In this document: in pieces, positions 17,301-24,297 of the stretch | Numbering within the stretch: position 1 is the stretch's first letter | Layout: every line of letters begins with the position of its first letter | Virus record (IMG/VR): IMGVR_UViG_3300028027_000194 | Coordinates: 1-27,346 of that record | Length of the DNA: 27,346 bases | Origin: a virus | Strand: one strand, 5' to 3' | The notes under the pieces: generated by a model | Told to the model about the DNA's origin: nothing | The model's database searches: none | What the model saw: the letters and a program-made list of their open reading frames with translations, nothing else | Program-made: the position numbers and the translations under genes

Positions 17301-20275
17301 TAAAATTAACATCCTTCAAATATGGACCAAATGATTGTACTGATATTAGTGATTATTATTTGGACCCTGAAGTATTTGGTAATAACGATAAGGTTGATTG
17401 TGTATTGACAGGATATACCGCTTCATACCAAATGGCAACCCCTACACCAACCCCTACACCGACCATAACTCCAACACCAACAGTAACTCCTACAGTTACA
17501 CCAACTGCAACACCTACAAGTACACCCGAACCAACATATACACCTACACCAACACCAACAATAACAGGTACGCCAACAGTAACTCCTACTATAACACCAA
17601 CACCAACTGTCACACCTACTGGAACCCCTACACCAACACCTATTTGTGTGTTTGATGTGGATATTGAAATTATAACCAGCACTCCAACACCAACACCTAC
17701 CGCAACTCCAACCTGTGACTTTGATGTGGATATTGATATTATAACTAGTACTCCAACCCCTACACCTACCGCAACTGTCACACCAACTCCGACACCAAAT
17801 TGTAATTTTGATGTTGATATTGATGTGATAACTAGCACTCCAACACCAACACCTACCGCAACTCCAACCTGTGACTTTGATGTGGATGTGGATATCATAA
17901 CTAGTACACCGACACCAACACCTACTCCAACGGTAACCCCAACACCAACACCGGATTGCAACTTTGATGTTGATATTGATATTATAACAAGCACTCCAAC
18001 ACCTACACCAACGGTAACGGTTACACCTACACCAACACTCGATTGTAATTTTGATGTTGATATTGATGTTATAACTAGTACTCCAACACCAACACCTACT
18101 CCAACTGTAACTCCAACCCCTACACCGGATTGTAATTTTGATGTTATCGCCGATATTGTAACAAGTACACCAACCCCAACCCCTACTGTAACTATTACAC
18201 CAACACCAACGGTAACGGTTGATATATGTATCGATTGTCCTGAAGGTTACGATTGGGTACGGGCAAATGATGACACGTGTACAGCAAAGGTAACAACATC
18301 AGTTACACCACCATCTGTTTCATTAACGGCATACACTAGAGAATTTAAAAGATATAGTATGTACGGTACCAACGTTTATATGCCTGGATGGTCAAGTAAT
18401 GGTACTGGTGATGTTGAAATAACATTAGAAACAACAGAACTTTGGAAAAACACACTTTCCTCAAATACAAATGGACCTTGGAACGGACCATTAAATAGAA
18501 CGGGACTTTGGGCTTATCCTGAAAATAACGATGCAACCGATTATCCACTTAATACTTGGTTAGGATTTACATATTGTTTAAGTAATATTCAGGGAGGTCA
18601 ATATTATATTGGTATTGCTGCCGATAATGAATTTAGATTAGAAATAGACGGAAATCCAATATTAGATACATATACAAATAGTGGATTAAGTGATTTATCA
18701 AAATTTGAAAGTTGGCACGTATATCCGGTAACATTAACCGCAGGAAATCATATTATTGGTTTATATGGTTATAATCTTAATGTGACTGGAACTAATCCTG
18801 CAGGATTTGGTTGTGAAATTTACAACAACACATTAAGTGAGTTAATTAATGCAACAAGTTTAAATGACCTCGATGTTATATTCACATCGACCAATTTCGT
18901 TAATCAAACAATACCTGTAATAAAAGATGTTTATGGTAATTATACAACATCAGGTTATACTTGTCCAAGTGGTTATGAATATGCCCCTTGTGATGGTAAT
19001 TGTTGGAAAATATTGACTTGTCCCGAAATAACACCAACTCCAACGGTTACCCCAACAGGTACTCCAACGGTTACTCCTACGGGCACACCAACAGTAACTC
19101 CTACGGGTACGCCAACGGTTACTCCTACGGGCACACCAACTGTTACACCAACACCAACACCTAATTGTTATTTTAATGTGGATGTGGACATAATAACCAG
19201 TACGCCAACACCAACACCTACTTCAACTGTAACACCAACCCCTACTGTTACTCCAACCGCAACACCAGATTGTTATTTTAATGTTAGTGCTGATATTGTA
19301 ATAAGTACACCAACACCAACTCCAACTATAACACCAATACCTACTGATACACCAACTCCAACACCTACTTTAACAAGTACACCAACTGTTACACCAACAA
19401 GTACACCTACGGTAACACCAACAAGTACACCAACTGTTACACCAACAAGTACACCTACGGTAACACCAACAAGTACGCCAACTGTTACACCAACAGGTAC
19501 ACCTACGGTAACACCAACTGTAACTCCAACAGCAACTCCTTTACCTTGTGTATGTTGGACAATATATAACGAAGGTGGTACAACAGGAAACTATACCGTA
19601 ACATTATGTGGTGGAATGGTAACATCACCTAATTTATTACCTGGTAGTAGTAGATCACACTGTCTACAAGCGGGAACATACCCAATAATTAATTCAGGTT
19701 TATTAACTGATGTTGAATGTGGTAATACTTGTTATGTAAGTAACGAATGTACATATTGTGGACCAACCCCTACACCAACTCCAACACCAACCGCAACACC
19801 TACAGTTACACCAACCCCAACACCAACAGCAACACCTTGTCCGGTATATGGAACATTATTATATGATTATTGTGAAGGAGGACCGGATTATAACAGAATT
19901 GGTGTATTTGCCATTGGAGATTGTGGTTCATACACAGATGTTTTAGTGTATAATGATGAAACTTGTGGATATATACCACCAACCTCAACACCAACACCAA
20001 CACCAACGGCTACACCATTACCACCAACATATGAAACTGTTACCCTATCACCAGGTGGTACGGTTGCAGATGCTTGTAACTCGACTGTTGGTTCTGGTAT
20101 ATACTACCTTCCAGCGGGAGAATCTTTCTCTTACGCTACTCAAATATTTAGTACAAACACAGGTACACAAGCAGATTCTGGATGGTACTCAAATGGATTG
20201 ATAGCTAAACAATGGGACGGTTCTCAAATAACTCAAACAACATCTTGCGATGGTGGACCACTTGAAATTGAATAA
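14354..20275 (+). CDS. Giant tail protein: tail-protein-I-like N-terminal half fused to a Pro-Thr-linked multi-domain adhesin
   Basis: A 1973-aa protein, the largest here. Residues 1 to about 1025 look like a tail/baseplate component. Residues 335-400 ([20 protein letters not shown].. to LSNTLGLD), 436-467 ([20 protein letters not shown], then [11 protein letters not shown]) and about 745-785 ([32 protein letters not shown]) resemble the conserved core of phage tail protein I-like families. From about 1028 on it is a string of modules joined by TPTPT linkers: seven CxF[D]V repeats (1098-1285); CPEGYDW Cys motif (about 1294); a PA14/jelly-roll-like domain (about 1320-1500: [17 protein letters not shown] at 1417-1433, [20 protein letters not shown] from 1454); CPSGYEY..C; two further CxFNV repeats (from about 1605); a Cys-rich domain ([11 protein letters not shown]..); a [19 protein letters not shown] domain; and a terminal [14 protein letters not shown] tip. 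Likely a receptor-binding protein. Confidence 0.8.
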   Translation: MAKYKVPSQAGSGADTFSDNLVGGQITTGTGQLTNTNFALDSGIVQRDTKNFKTNPFSDFLTLDDLKEENASGATINGRTVKSTKKEIKFNSTKNVSDKSLFGSLKNRLSVTVTNIIKNFPAGILIDKNSYVSLSGLTAFNSSYNIRTKTTTFDVEVGMLHNPYGVILTTPKSNTTVSSLNPVRDFYSSYKKYVIEVSGVTYNVTSYTEPNSSNIIKLTVSGNPFSGATTYNQNILIRPNNGVSEEFFLNLDDLESSLLNRETSPKYTASFKVPRDSFDETKTELTTVEYSWPVSTKDNWNLLIIGIEYDNYLRNLSDIADEIDDYKSNLLIRFLSSPQLFEFDSDGKKAEAVFQLYGQSFDKVKKYIDNIAFMRNVSYDNVNNLPDILLKNLSNTLGLDTVNLINESGIDELLYTKTIQYEGKPSGISLVEAEYEFYRRLLVNLAHIYKSKGTRKSIEFFLKFLGAPEPMIKIDQYVYKVNRFPISYDLEDEIDDVIRGDKRYTTVGFLPTGGTVNGVTYTAYKYYPITTTGTTSLDRDGYPVQELSFYPQSISGVTGELFFQKGSGWYDNTVDHKSPLIVDEEKSILTGRTKTVITKNSPFTYGEDYFNVYRTLPGLDTGYELFSVVDNVKGEILNDDSNLTLNRKNLSVYLSASQAVDYDIYRKSRDLNLTFGTNSLEPQNDVSFAEYVDNLLNQQILNSNLIKYKKNYIQLEDIFRSYITHTGFTPYNFTNVNEFINKMSPYWVQVLDQIIPATTLWTGGNLVENNIFGRSKYKHQYGCQPVTIIEDLYPQIPNNVTGVTDYFEYAMGVANYEFRFSSGVTWNGISFTGETNQLGEYKYDGFVQFIPVFDVDGKTYSGNTSSTDYYVNVSGYFSNTTGTTKNARLYKTPDNLNLGDFYDLVGGTGNIINPDYTSIKLLWKGAVSKIIDDIINTSEQIDGPGVINSYAPYTGATGSTSTKVNKKILSYNFFTDENGVDKIKLTSFKYGPNDCTDISDYYLDPEVFGNNDKVDCVLTGYTASYQMATPTPTPTPTITPTPTVTPTVTPTATPTSTPEPTYTPTPTPTITGTPTVTPTITPTPTVTPTGTPTPTPICVFDVDIEIITSTPTPTPTATPTCDFDVDIDIITSTPTPTPTATVTPTPTPNCNFDVDIDVITSTPTPTPTATPTCDFDVDVDIITSTPTPTPTPTVTPTPTPDCNFDVDIDIITSTPTPTPTVTVTPTPTLDCNFDVDIDVITSTPTPTPTPTVTPTPTPDCNFDVIADIVTSTPTPTPTVTITPTPTVTVDICIDCPEGYDWVRANDDTCTAKVTTSVTPPSVSLTAYTREFKRYSMYGTNVYMPGWSSNGTGDVEITLETTELWKNTLSSNTNGPWNGPLNRTGLWAYPENNDATDYPLNTWLGFTYCLSNIQGGQYYIGIAADNEFRLEIDGNPILDTYTNSGLSDLSKFESWHVYPVTLTAGNHIIGLYGYNLNVTGTNPAGFGCEIYNNTLSELINATSLNDLDVIFTSTNFVNQTIPVIKDVYGNYTTSGYTCPSGYEYAPCDGNCWKILTCPEITPTPTVTPTGTPTVTPTGTPTVTPTGTPTVTPTGTPTVTPTPTPNCYFNVDVDIITSTPTPTPTSTVTPTPTVTPTATPDCYFNVSADIVISTPTPTPTITPIPTDTPTPTPTLTSTPTVTPTSTPTVTPTSTPTVTPTSTPTVTPTSTPTVTPTGTPTVTPTVTPTATPLPCVCWTIYNEGGTTGNYTVTLCGGMVTSPNLLPGSSRSHCLQAGTYPIINSGLLTDVECGNTCYVSNECTYCGPTPTPTPTPTATPTVTPTPTPTATPCPVYGTLLYDYCEGGPDYNRIGVFAIGDCGSYTDVLVYNDETCGYIPPTSTPTPTPTATPLPPTYETVTLSPGGTVADACNSTVGSGIYYLPAGESFSYATQIFSTNTGTQADSGWYSNGLIAKQWDGSQITQTTSCDGGPLEIE
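17435..17643 (+). repeat. Pro-Thr linker, first tract of the 1973-aa protein
   Basis: About 69 codons of TPTPT-type sequence directly after the N-terminal tail domain (after TASYQMA), with interspersed Val, Ile, Ala, Ser, Glu, Tyr and Gly at alternate positions. Thr and Pro codons are mixed, so there is little exact DNA repetition. It marks the junction between the virion-anchored part and the displayed modules. Confidence 0.85.
17645..18217 (+). repeat. Seven-copy CxF[D][13 protein letters not shown] array
   Basis: Tandem in-frame units begin with Cys codons at 17645, 17714, 17801, 17870, 17957, 18044 and 18131, giving spacings of 69, 87, 69, 87, 87 and 87 nt (23 or 29 residues). Each starts Cys-x-Phe-Asp-Val, continues with an acidic DxDxD-like strand ([16 protein letters not shown] in the last copy) and ends in a TPTPTPT linker. 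The 6-residue length difference is entirely in the linker. Two further related units start at 19166 and 19271 ([12 protein letters not shown] and [12 protein letters not shown]). Confidence 0.9.
19040..19159 (+). repeat. 24-nt tandem repeat (PTVTPTGT), five units
   Basis: Units start at 19040, 19064, 19088, 19112 and 19136 with a period of exactly 24 nt, each encoding PTVTPTGT or a close variant. The units at 19064 and 19112 are the same sequence (CCAACGGTTACTCCTACGGG, then CACA). High DNA identity suggests recent expansion by slippage or unequal recombination. Confidence 0.85.
19382..19519 (+). repeat. 48-nt tandem repeat ([16 protein letters not shown]), about three units
   Basis: Near-identical units start at 19382, 19430 and 19478 (period 48 nt = 16 residues), beginning CCAACTGTTACACCAACAAG; the third differs by few bases (AACAGG for AACAAG) and is partial. 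Each 48-nt unit is itself two related 24-nt halves, so it probably arose from the same kind of 24-nt unit as the upstream array. Confidence 0.85.
19765..20027 (+). repeat. Distal Pro-Thr linkers of the 1973-aa protein
   Basis: TPTPT linkers at about 19765-19840 and 19979-20027 flank a small module ([43 protein letters not shown]). The final linker leads to the terminal tip domain that ends the protein. Confidence 0.75.
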
Positions 20276-20297
20276 TTAAAAAAACAAAATAAACAGA

Positions 20298-20305
20298 TAT
20301 TTATA
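20298..20305 (+). promoter_or_regulatory. TATTTATA start-proximal element, 16 nt before the 147-aa gene
   Basis: Exact TATTTATA in the 46-bp gap after the 1973-aa gene. The spacing to ATG 20322 (16 nt, A-rich) is the longest of the set. Confidence 0.4.
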
Positions 20306-20321
20306 AAAAGAAACAAAAAAT

Positions 20322-20765
20322 ATGAACGTAACATTTACATTAACGGCAGGATCAGCATTAACTGCGGCTGGACCGTTTAACATCTCAGGAACAACCTCCT
20401 CAAATGTGGTTAGTGAACTAGCAACAGGAATTACTAAGGATCAGTTATTAACAGGTCATACAATTAATAGTGTTAATGATGCTATTACGGGAGGCACAAT
20501 TGCTAGTACAGGAACTTGTACAACTACAGATACGTGGTCAGTCAATAATGACCCAATCGTATATACATATGATTGTATTGATGGGTCTTGTTTTGAAGTA
20601 GAAGGAACAGGAGGTACATATGGTACATTACAATTATGTCAGGGATCTTGTTCTGGAGGTGGTAGTGGTAGATACGATTGTACACTTAGTGGTTGTGTTG
20701 AGGCAGTTGATGGGGATTTCGCCACATATCAGGATTGTGTCAGCTCTGGCTGTGCACAACCATAA
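20322..20765 (+). CDS. Small modular virion protein with twin Cys repeats
   Basis: A 147-aa protein. Residues 1 to about 70 (FTLTAGSALTAAGPFNISGT, LTGHTINSVNDAITGGTIAS) form a Gly/Thr-rich domain, perhaps an anchor. The second half holds two Cys repeats of about 28 residues: YDCIDGSCFEVEGTGGTYGT then LQLCQGSCS, and YDCTLSGCVEAVDGDFATYQ then DCVSSGCAQP. Both follow Y-D-C-x(3-4)-C-x-E..Y..(T/Q)xxC-x(3)-C, joined by a GGGSGR linker. The four-Cys pattern suggests a disulfide knot or a metal site. There is no signal peptide, so it is presumably added to the virion in the cytoplasm. It sits between the giant adhesin and two other modular adhesins and has its own terminator, so it may be expressed as a separate unit. 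Function unknown; a surface-binding decoration is inferred. Confidence 0.72.
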   Translation: MNVTFTLTAGSALTAAGPFNISGTTSSNVVSELATGITKDQLLTGHTINSVNDAITGGTIASTGTCTTTDTWSVNNDPIVYTYDCIDGSCFEVEGTGGTYGTLQLCQGSCSGGGSGRYDCTLSGCVEAVDGDFATYQDCVSSGCAQP

Positions 20766-20787
20766 TCAAAAAATCAATTTATATTTT

Positions 20788-20817
20788 AAAAACCCCCTTT
20801 ATTATAAGGGGTTTTTT
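20788..20817 (+). terminator. Rho-independent terminator after the 147-aa gene
   Basis: AAAAACCCC (20788-20796) pairs with GGGGTTTTT (20808-20816) around an 11-nt loop, or CCCCTT with AAGGGG around a 6-nt loop, followed by T to 20817. It ends transcription between the 147-aa and 801-aa genes; a TATTTATA element lies just after. Confidence 0.92.
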
Positions 20818-20837
20818 GTTTAATTTTTAACTACAAC

Positions 20838-20845
20838 TATTTATA
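20838..20845 (+). promoter_or_regulatory. TATTTATA start-proximal element, 4 nt before the 801-aa gene
   Basis: Exact TATTTATA, then GGAT and the ATG at 20850. It lies 20 nt after a strong terminator, so transcription of the next gene must restart about here. This is the best positional argument that the motif is a promoter. The GGA next to the ATG is too close for a normal Shine-Dalgarno. Confidence 0.55.
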
Positions 20846-20849
20846 GGAT

Positions 20850-23255
20850 ATGCCCGAATATTTTAGTGTTAATTTAAATCTTGGTAAAAAAGGAAACTCT
20901 ATTGAAAGAGTGAGTTTATACGCTTGTTCAGGAGATAATGAAAATACGTGTGAAGCCACACCAATAAGTGGATATGATAATTTATTATGGACTGACCAAA
21001 AATTTTCACCACAATATCAAACTAGTCCCGAAGTTTCAATAACGGGTTTAACTACATTTTTAACAAATTTAATTTTATATACACATACATATATAAAAGT
21101 AAGTGTTACATCTAGTTATTATGGTAATTGTGTTGTAACAAGAATGATACCAATTTCAGGTATTCCAACTCCATCACCTACACCAACAGCGACCGCAACT
21201 CCAACACCAACCCCAACCCCTACATCGATACCTTGTGTTATGAGCGGTGGTTCCGCAGTATATACCACAGAACCAACCCCAACTCCAACCCCAACCGCAA
21301 CACCAACTGTTACACCGACACCTACAGCAACACCGACGGTTACACCTACACCAACAGCCACATCCATCGGATATTCATCATTTACAATTTATGTAGACAC
21401 ATCAAATAATGGTTTAGGTTGGTCTACAGGTGAATTAGCGTGTGCGGGTACTGGTACAAGTAGAACGATGTATGTTGACGGTACAGGTTATTCTAGTTTA
21501 TATGACGCTGTTGTGACAAGTGGTAAATCATTACACACCGGTTCAACAATCAACGAAAGTACATTATTTGATGGAGGAGATTTATGGTATAAAACAGTTG
21601 AAAATCCAAACGAAGGAGGTAATTTTAGAATATCACCAATTGGTGAAGTACCAACATTTAACCAAACAGGTTGTGTATTAACACCATCATACGGAATTAG
21701 TGTAAGTCCAACTACCGCAGATGACGGAGGAGGAGCATTTACCGCAACTGTAACCGCCGCGAATATATCATTCCCTCAAACACTTTATATTACAATATTA
21801 AGTACTGTCGGTACAGTTAATTTATTCGACTTCCAAAATGGTTTCCCATCATCTATTTCGTTAACAGAGTCAGGACAAGAATTTTCTTTCTCATTAGCGG
21901 AAGACCAATCAACAGAAGATACTGAGAAATTTAAATTACAACTTAGAAGTGAAAGTGCTTCAGGTACTATATTAGCAACCTCAAGTGAGATAACAATTAC
22001 GGATGGTTCGTTAGATATTTATTATTATACATTAGCACCTTGTGCGGGAGGTTCTAATTTATATTCGACAGGATATCAACAGGGAACATTTAGTTCTCGT
22101 CAAAGAGTTCAAGGAAGTTCAAATACTTATTATGTAATTGCAGGTTCATCAACGACAGATCCTGGAGGTAATAAAATAAGTGTGACACCTGTGGATGGTC
22201 AATTTGAGTGTCCAGAAGTGGCCCCACCGCCAAATCCGGATAGAACTATGTATTTTATACAAACCGGTACAACACAACAAGTTAATGAATGGTGTTCAAA
22301 TACTGCTTCACCTGTAACTACAAATGGTGGATACAATGTTTATATAACATATAATTTAGCACCATTAACACCACCAAATACGTATACCATATATAAAAAT
22401 CCATCAGACGGGGATAGTGAATTATTCCACAACCCTGGTCCAAATAATCAAAGTGAATATATTCCATTTGTTTTATTTGGTGGAAGTCCAACAAAGGTTA
22501 TTTGGAAAGGTAGTATAAGTCCATCTAGTGTTATACAAGATTGGACTCAATGTACATTAAATACAACGCCAAATTGGGTATCACAATACTCAACGTGTGA
22601 TAATTGTACAACTTATACCGTTTATTTAGATACAAATACAAATTCGGCAACATCAGGACGTTACAAATATAATGATATAGTTAGAGACTCCCAACCAAGC
22701 AACGGGGCTTGTAACACATCACAAGTACAAGGTAGTCAAATAGGAACACGACACTACTGTCAAGTTGATAATGAGTACACTGGACAAGGTGATGTTTACA
22801 CCGAGGCAATTTATGGAAATAGTAACTCTTGTTATAGTGGACCCGATACATTCCTATGGAACGGTTCGTGGGTATCAAGTAACCCATCGAATAACGAAAG
22901 TGATGTTAGAGGAGAAAATTGGTTAACATATGATACTAATTGTATTGGTAATGTTACAAAATATAGTCAAAAAGATTGGGGACCTTGTTCTTTAACATTT
23001 GGTGATACACGAACAATTGATGGCCCATCTTGTGGTGATTACACAACTTACGGATATTATACATTGAGTTGTGAGGGTATCGATGGGGGAGGTACCGAAT
23101 ATACCATAGTTTACAGTAGTGATTTTAATAATTATCGATTAGATGACGGAAATGGTTCGTTGGTTACTGGTGTTTATTATAACATTGACACACGTAGAGC
23201 AACATATTTTGATAATGGGTCATTATTAAGTACAGATTCATCAAGTTGTGATTAA
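20850..23255 (+). CDS. Modular adhesin-like protein with Pro-Thr linkers and a Calx-beta-like domain
   Basis: An 801-aa protein. Residues 1 to about 104 form an N-terminal domain ([47 protein letters not shown]) related to that of the 331-aa gene downstream, probably a common virion anchor. Residues about 106-171 are TPTPT linkers split by a short Cys segment ([14 protein letters not shown]). Residues about 174-276 resemble the Cys-flanked tip modules ([25 protein letters not shown]). Residues about 281-386 look like a Calx-beta domain: [47 protein letters not shown], ending SSEITITD; this family often binds calcium. The remaining about 415 residues are Cys/Tyr/Ser-rich beta modules with CxxC ([14 protein letters not shown]) and end in SSSCD. 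It is preceded by a terminator and a TATTTATA element, so it starts a new transcript. Likely a fibre or host-surface binder. Confidence 0.75.
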   Translation: MPEYFSVNLNLGKKGNSIERVSLYACSGDNENTCEATPISGYDNLLWTDQKFSPQYQTSPEVSITGLTTFLTNLILYTHTYIKVSVTSSYYGNCVVTRMIPISGIPTPSPTPTATATPTPTPTPTSIPCVMSGGSAVYTTEPTPTPTPTATPTVTPTPTATPTVTPTPTATSIGYSSFTIYVDTSNNGLGWSTGELACAGTGTSRTMYVDGTGYSSLYDAVVTSGKSLHTGSTINESTLFDGGDLWYKTVENPNEGGNFRISPIGEVPTFNQTGCVLTPSYGISVSPTTADDGGGAFTATVTAANISFPQTLYITILSTVGTVNLFDFQNGFPSSISLTESGQEFSFSLAEDQSTEDTEKFKLQLRSESASGTILATSSEITITDGSLDIYYYTLAPCAGGSNLYSTGYQQGTFSSRQRVQGSSNTYYVIAGSSTTDPGGNKISVTPVDGQFECPEVAPPPNPDRTMYFIQTGTTQQVNEWCSNTASPVTTNGGYNVYITYNLAPLTPPNTYTIYKNPSDGDSELFHNPGPNNQSEYIPFVLFGGSPTKVIWKGSISPSSVIQDWTQCTLNTTPNWVSQYSTCDNCTTYTVYLDTNTNSATSGRYKYNDIVRDSQPSNGACNTSQVQGSQIGTRHYCQVDNEYTGQGDVYTEAIYGNSNSCYSGPDTFLWNGSWVSSNPSNNESDVRGENWLTYDTNCIGNVTKYSQKDWGPCSLTFGDTRTIDGPSCGDYTTYGYYTLSCEGIDGGGTEYTIVYSSDFNNYRLDDGNGSLVTGVYYNIDTRRATYFDNGSLLSTDSSSCD
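21166..21362 (+). repeat. Pro-Thr linker tracts in the 801-aa protein
   Basis: Two TPTPT tracts (about 21166-21228 and 21274-21362) on either side of a 15-residue Cys-containing segment. Codons for Thr and Pro are mixed, although [18 protein letters not shown] in the second tract repeats at DNA level with few changes. Confidence 0.82.
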
Positions 23256-23274
23256 AAATAAAAAATAAAAAGAT

Positions 23275-24270
23275 ATGAGTTTTTCATCAGTAATAAATTT
23301 AGGAACGTTTAGTCCAGCAATCACAAAGGTAAAATTATCGGCGTGTACGGGGTCAACTTGTGATAATCCCGTTGTTATAACTGGTTATGATAATTATGAT
23401 GTTTGGTCAGGAACAAAAACTATAAGTGGAATACCTGATACTACAAATTACATAAAAGTTGAAGCTTTAGGTACTTGTGCCGATACAATACAATGTTTAC
23501 AAATAAGTGGTAAACCCGGTACACCAACCCCAACCCCTACGGCAACGCCAACGGTTACACCTACCCCAACACCAACAATTACATCAACACCAACAGGTGG
23601 AGGAGTTCAAATTACAAATTGTGTGAGATTAGTAAAAGATGATGCAATAGCAAGTACCGATTGTTCATCTGATAGGGTACAAAGACACGAAGTGACGTTA
23701 TATGACCCAACCGGTGCCAATATACAAAATGCACCATATGATATAACCGTTACTTTATCGGGTACTACGGCAGGTCAACCATCAACTTGGACTTTAGTCA
23801 TTCTTTCTGGAACTAACTCAGCATATGAAGATATTGTTACTCGTGAGTTCCCAACTTGTGGAAATAAAAATGGTATGATAATTAGATATGTTTCAGGAAT
23901 AACGGCAGTATCACCTACCAATATTGGACAATGTAGTCCAGCACCTACACCAACAGGAGGAGTTACACTAAATAGATTCTATTATGGTCAGGGGCTTTCA
24001 ACAGCTGGTGCTCATTGTGGAATTGATTACTCAATAAGTGCATCATTTTTCTCTGCCGCATCAACCATAAGTGAATTATTTAATGGGGCTATCTACACCA
24101 CCGCAGACGGAACAACAGCATTTAATGGATTGGGTAATTATTACCCAGTTAGTTTAACTAGTGGAACAAGTACATTAAATGGACTATATAATGCCATAAA
24201 AATAAATTCAAATGGATTTGTTGAGGATTTAGTGTTTGTTAATGGTGGTTGTAGTGAGAATCCATATTAA
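23275..24270 (+). CDS. Modular adhesin-like protein sharing its N-terminal domain with the 801-aa protein
   Basis: A 331-aa protein. Residues 1 to about 82 (FSSVINLG, ITKVKLSACTGSTC, VITGYDNYDVW, NYIKVEALGTC, CLQISGKPG) parallel the start of the 801-aa protein: same order of FS..NLG, V.L.AC.G, I.GYDN..W, YIKV, G.C, ISG. A short TPTPT linker follows (about 83-108). Then comes a beta domain (about 112-222: VQITNCVRLVKDDAIASTDC.. to FPTCGNKNGMIIRYVSG), a PAPTPTGG hinge, and a terminal module (about 236-331: FYYGQGLSTAGAHCGIDYS, NGAIYTTADGTT, GNYYPV, ending NGGC) like the tips of its neighbours. It has no TATTTAT element: the 19-bp gap is A-rich (AAAATAAAAAATAAAAAGAT), so it is probably expressed from the 801-aa gene's transcript. 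Likely an alternative or companion tip protein on the same anchor site. Confidence 0.72.
   Translation: MSFSSVINLGTFSPAITKVKLSACTGSTCDNPVVITGYDNYDVWSGTKTISGIPDTTNYIKVEALGTCADTIQCLQISGKPGTPTPTPTATPTVTPTPTPTITSTPTGGGVQITNCVRLVKDDAIASTDCSSDRVQRHEVTLYDPTGANIQNAPYDITVTLSGTTAGQPSTWTLVILSGTNSAYEDIVTREFPTCGNKNGMIIRYVSGITAVSPTNIGQCSPAPTPTGGVTLNRFYYGQGLSTAGAHCGIDYSISASFFSAASTISELFNGAIYTTADGTTAFNGLGNYYPVSLTSGTSTLNGLYNAIKINSNGFVEDLVFVNGGCSENPY
23521..23597 (+). repeat. Pro-Thr linker in the 331-aa protein
   Basis: About 25 codons of TPTPT-type sequence ([20 protein letters not shown]) between the N-terminal anchor-like domain and the first Cys-containing domain. It is shorter than the linkers in the other adhesins. 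Confidence 0.8.
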
Positions 24271-24285
24271 AAAAAATAATATTGA

Positions 24286-24293
24286 TATTTATA
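24286..24293 (+). promoter_or_regulatory. TATTTATA start-proximal element, 4 nt before the 784-aa gene
   Basis: Exact TATTTATA, then ACAT and the ATG at 24298; third copy with a spacing of exactly 4 nt. The 27-bp gap holds nothing else but an A-run. Confidence 0.47.
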
Positions 24294-24297
24294 ACAT

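Noticed and set aside
17398-17655. 85-aa + strand frame rich in Asn-Thr-Tyr
   Set aside because: It is a shifted reading of the same TPTPT tract inside the 1973-aa gene.
17356-17994. 212-aa minus-strand frame rich in Gly-Val (and similar ones at 21119-21367 and 11409-11747)
   Set aside because: These are mirror images of the Pro-Thr codon tracts (ACN CCN read backwards gives Gly and Val or Trp/Cys/Arg patterns); the + strand frame encodes a long continuous protein with recognisable domains.
17645-18217. CRISPR-like regular direct repeats
   Set aside because: Units are in-frame coding repeats, the intervening sequence is Pro-Thr linker rather than unique spacers, and the repeats are only partly conserved at DNA level.
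14354-24270. Diversity-generating retroelement acting on adhesin tips
   Set aside because: No reverse transcriptase, no template-repeat copy of any tip-coding region and no adenine-specific mutation pattern is visible in the window; it could only be judged from the full genome.
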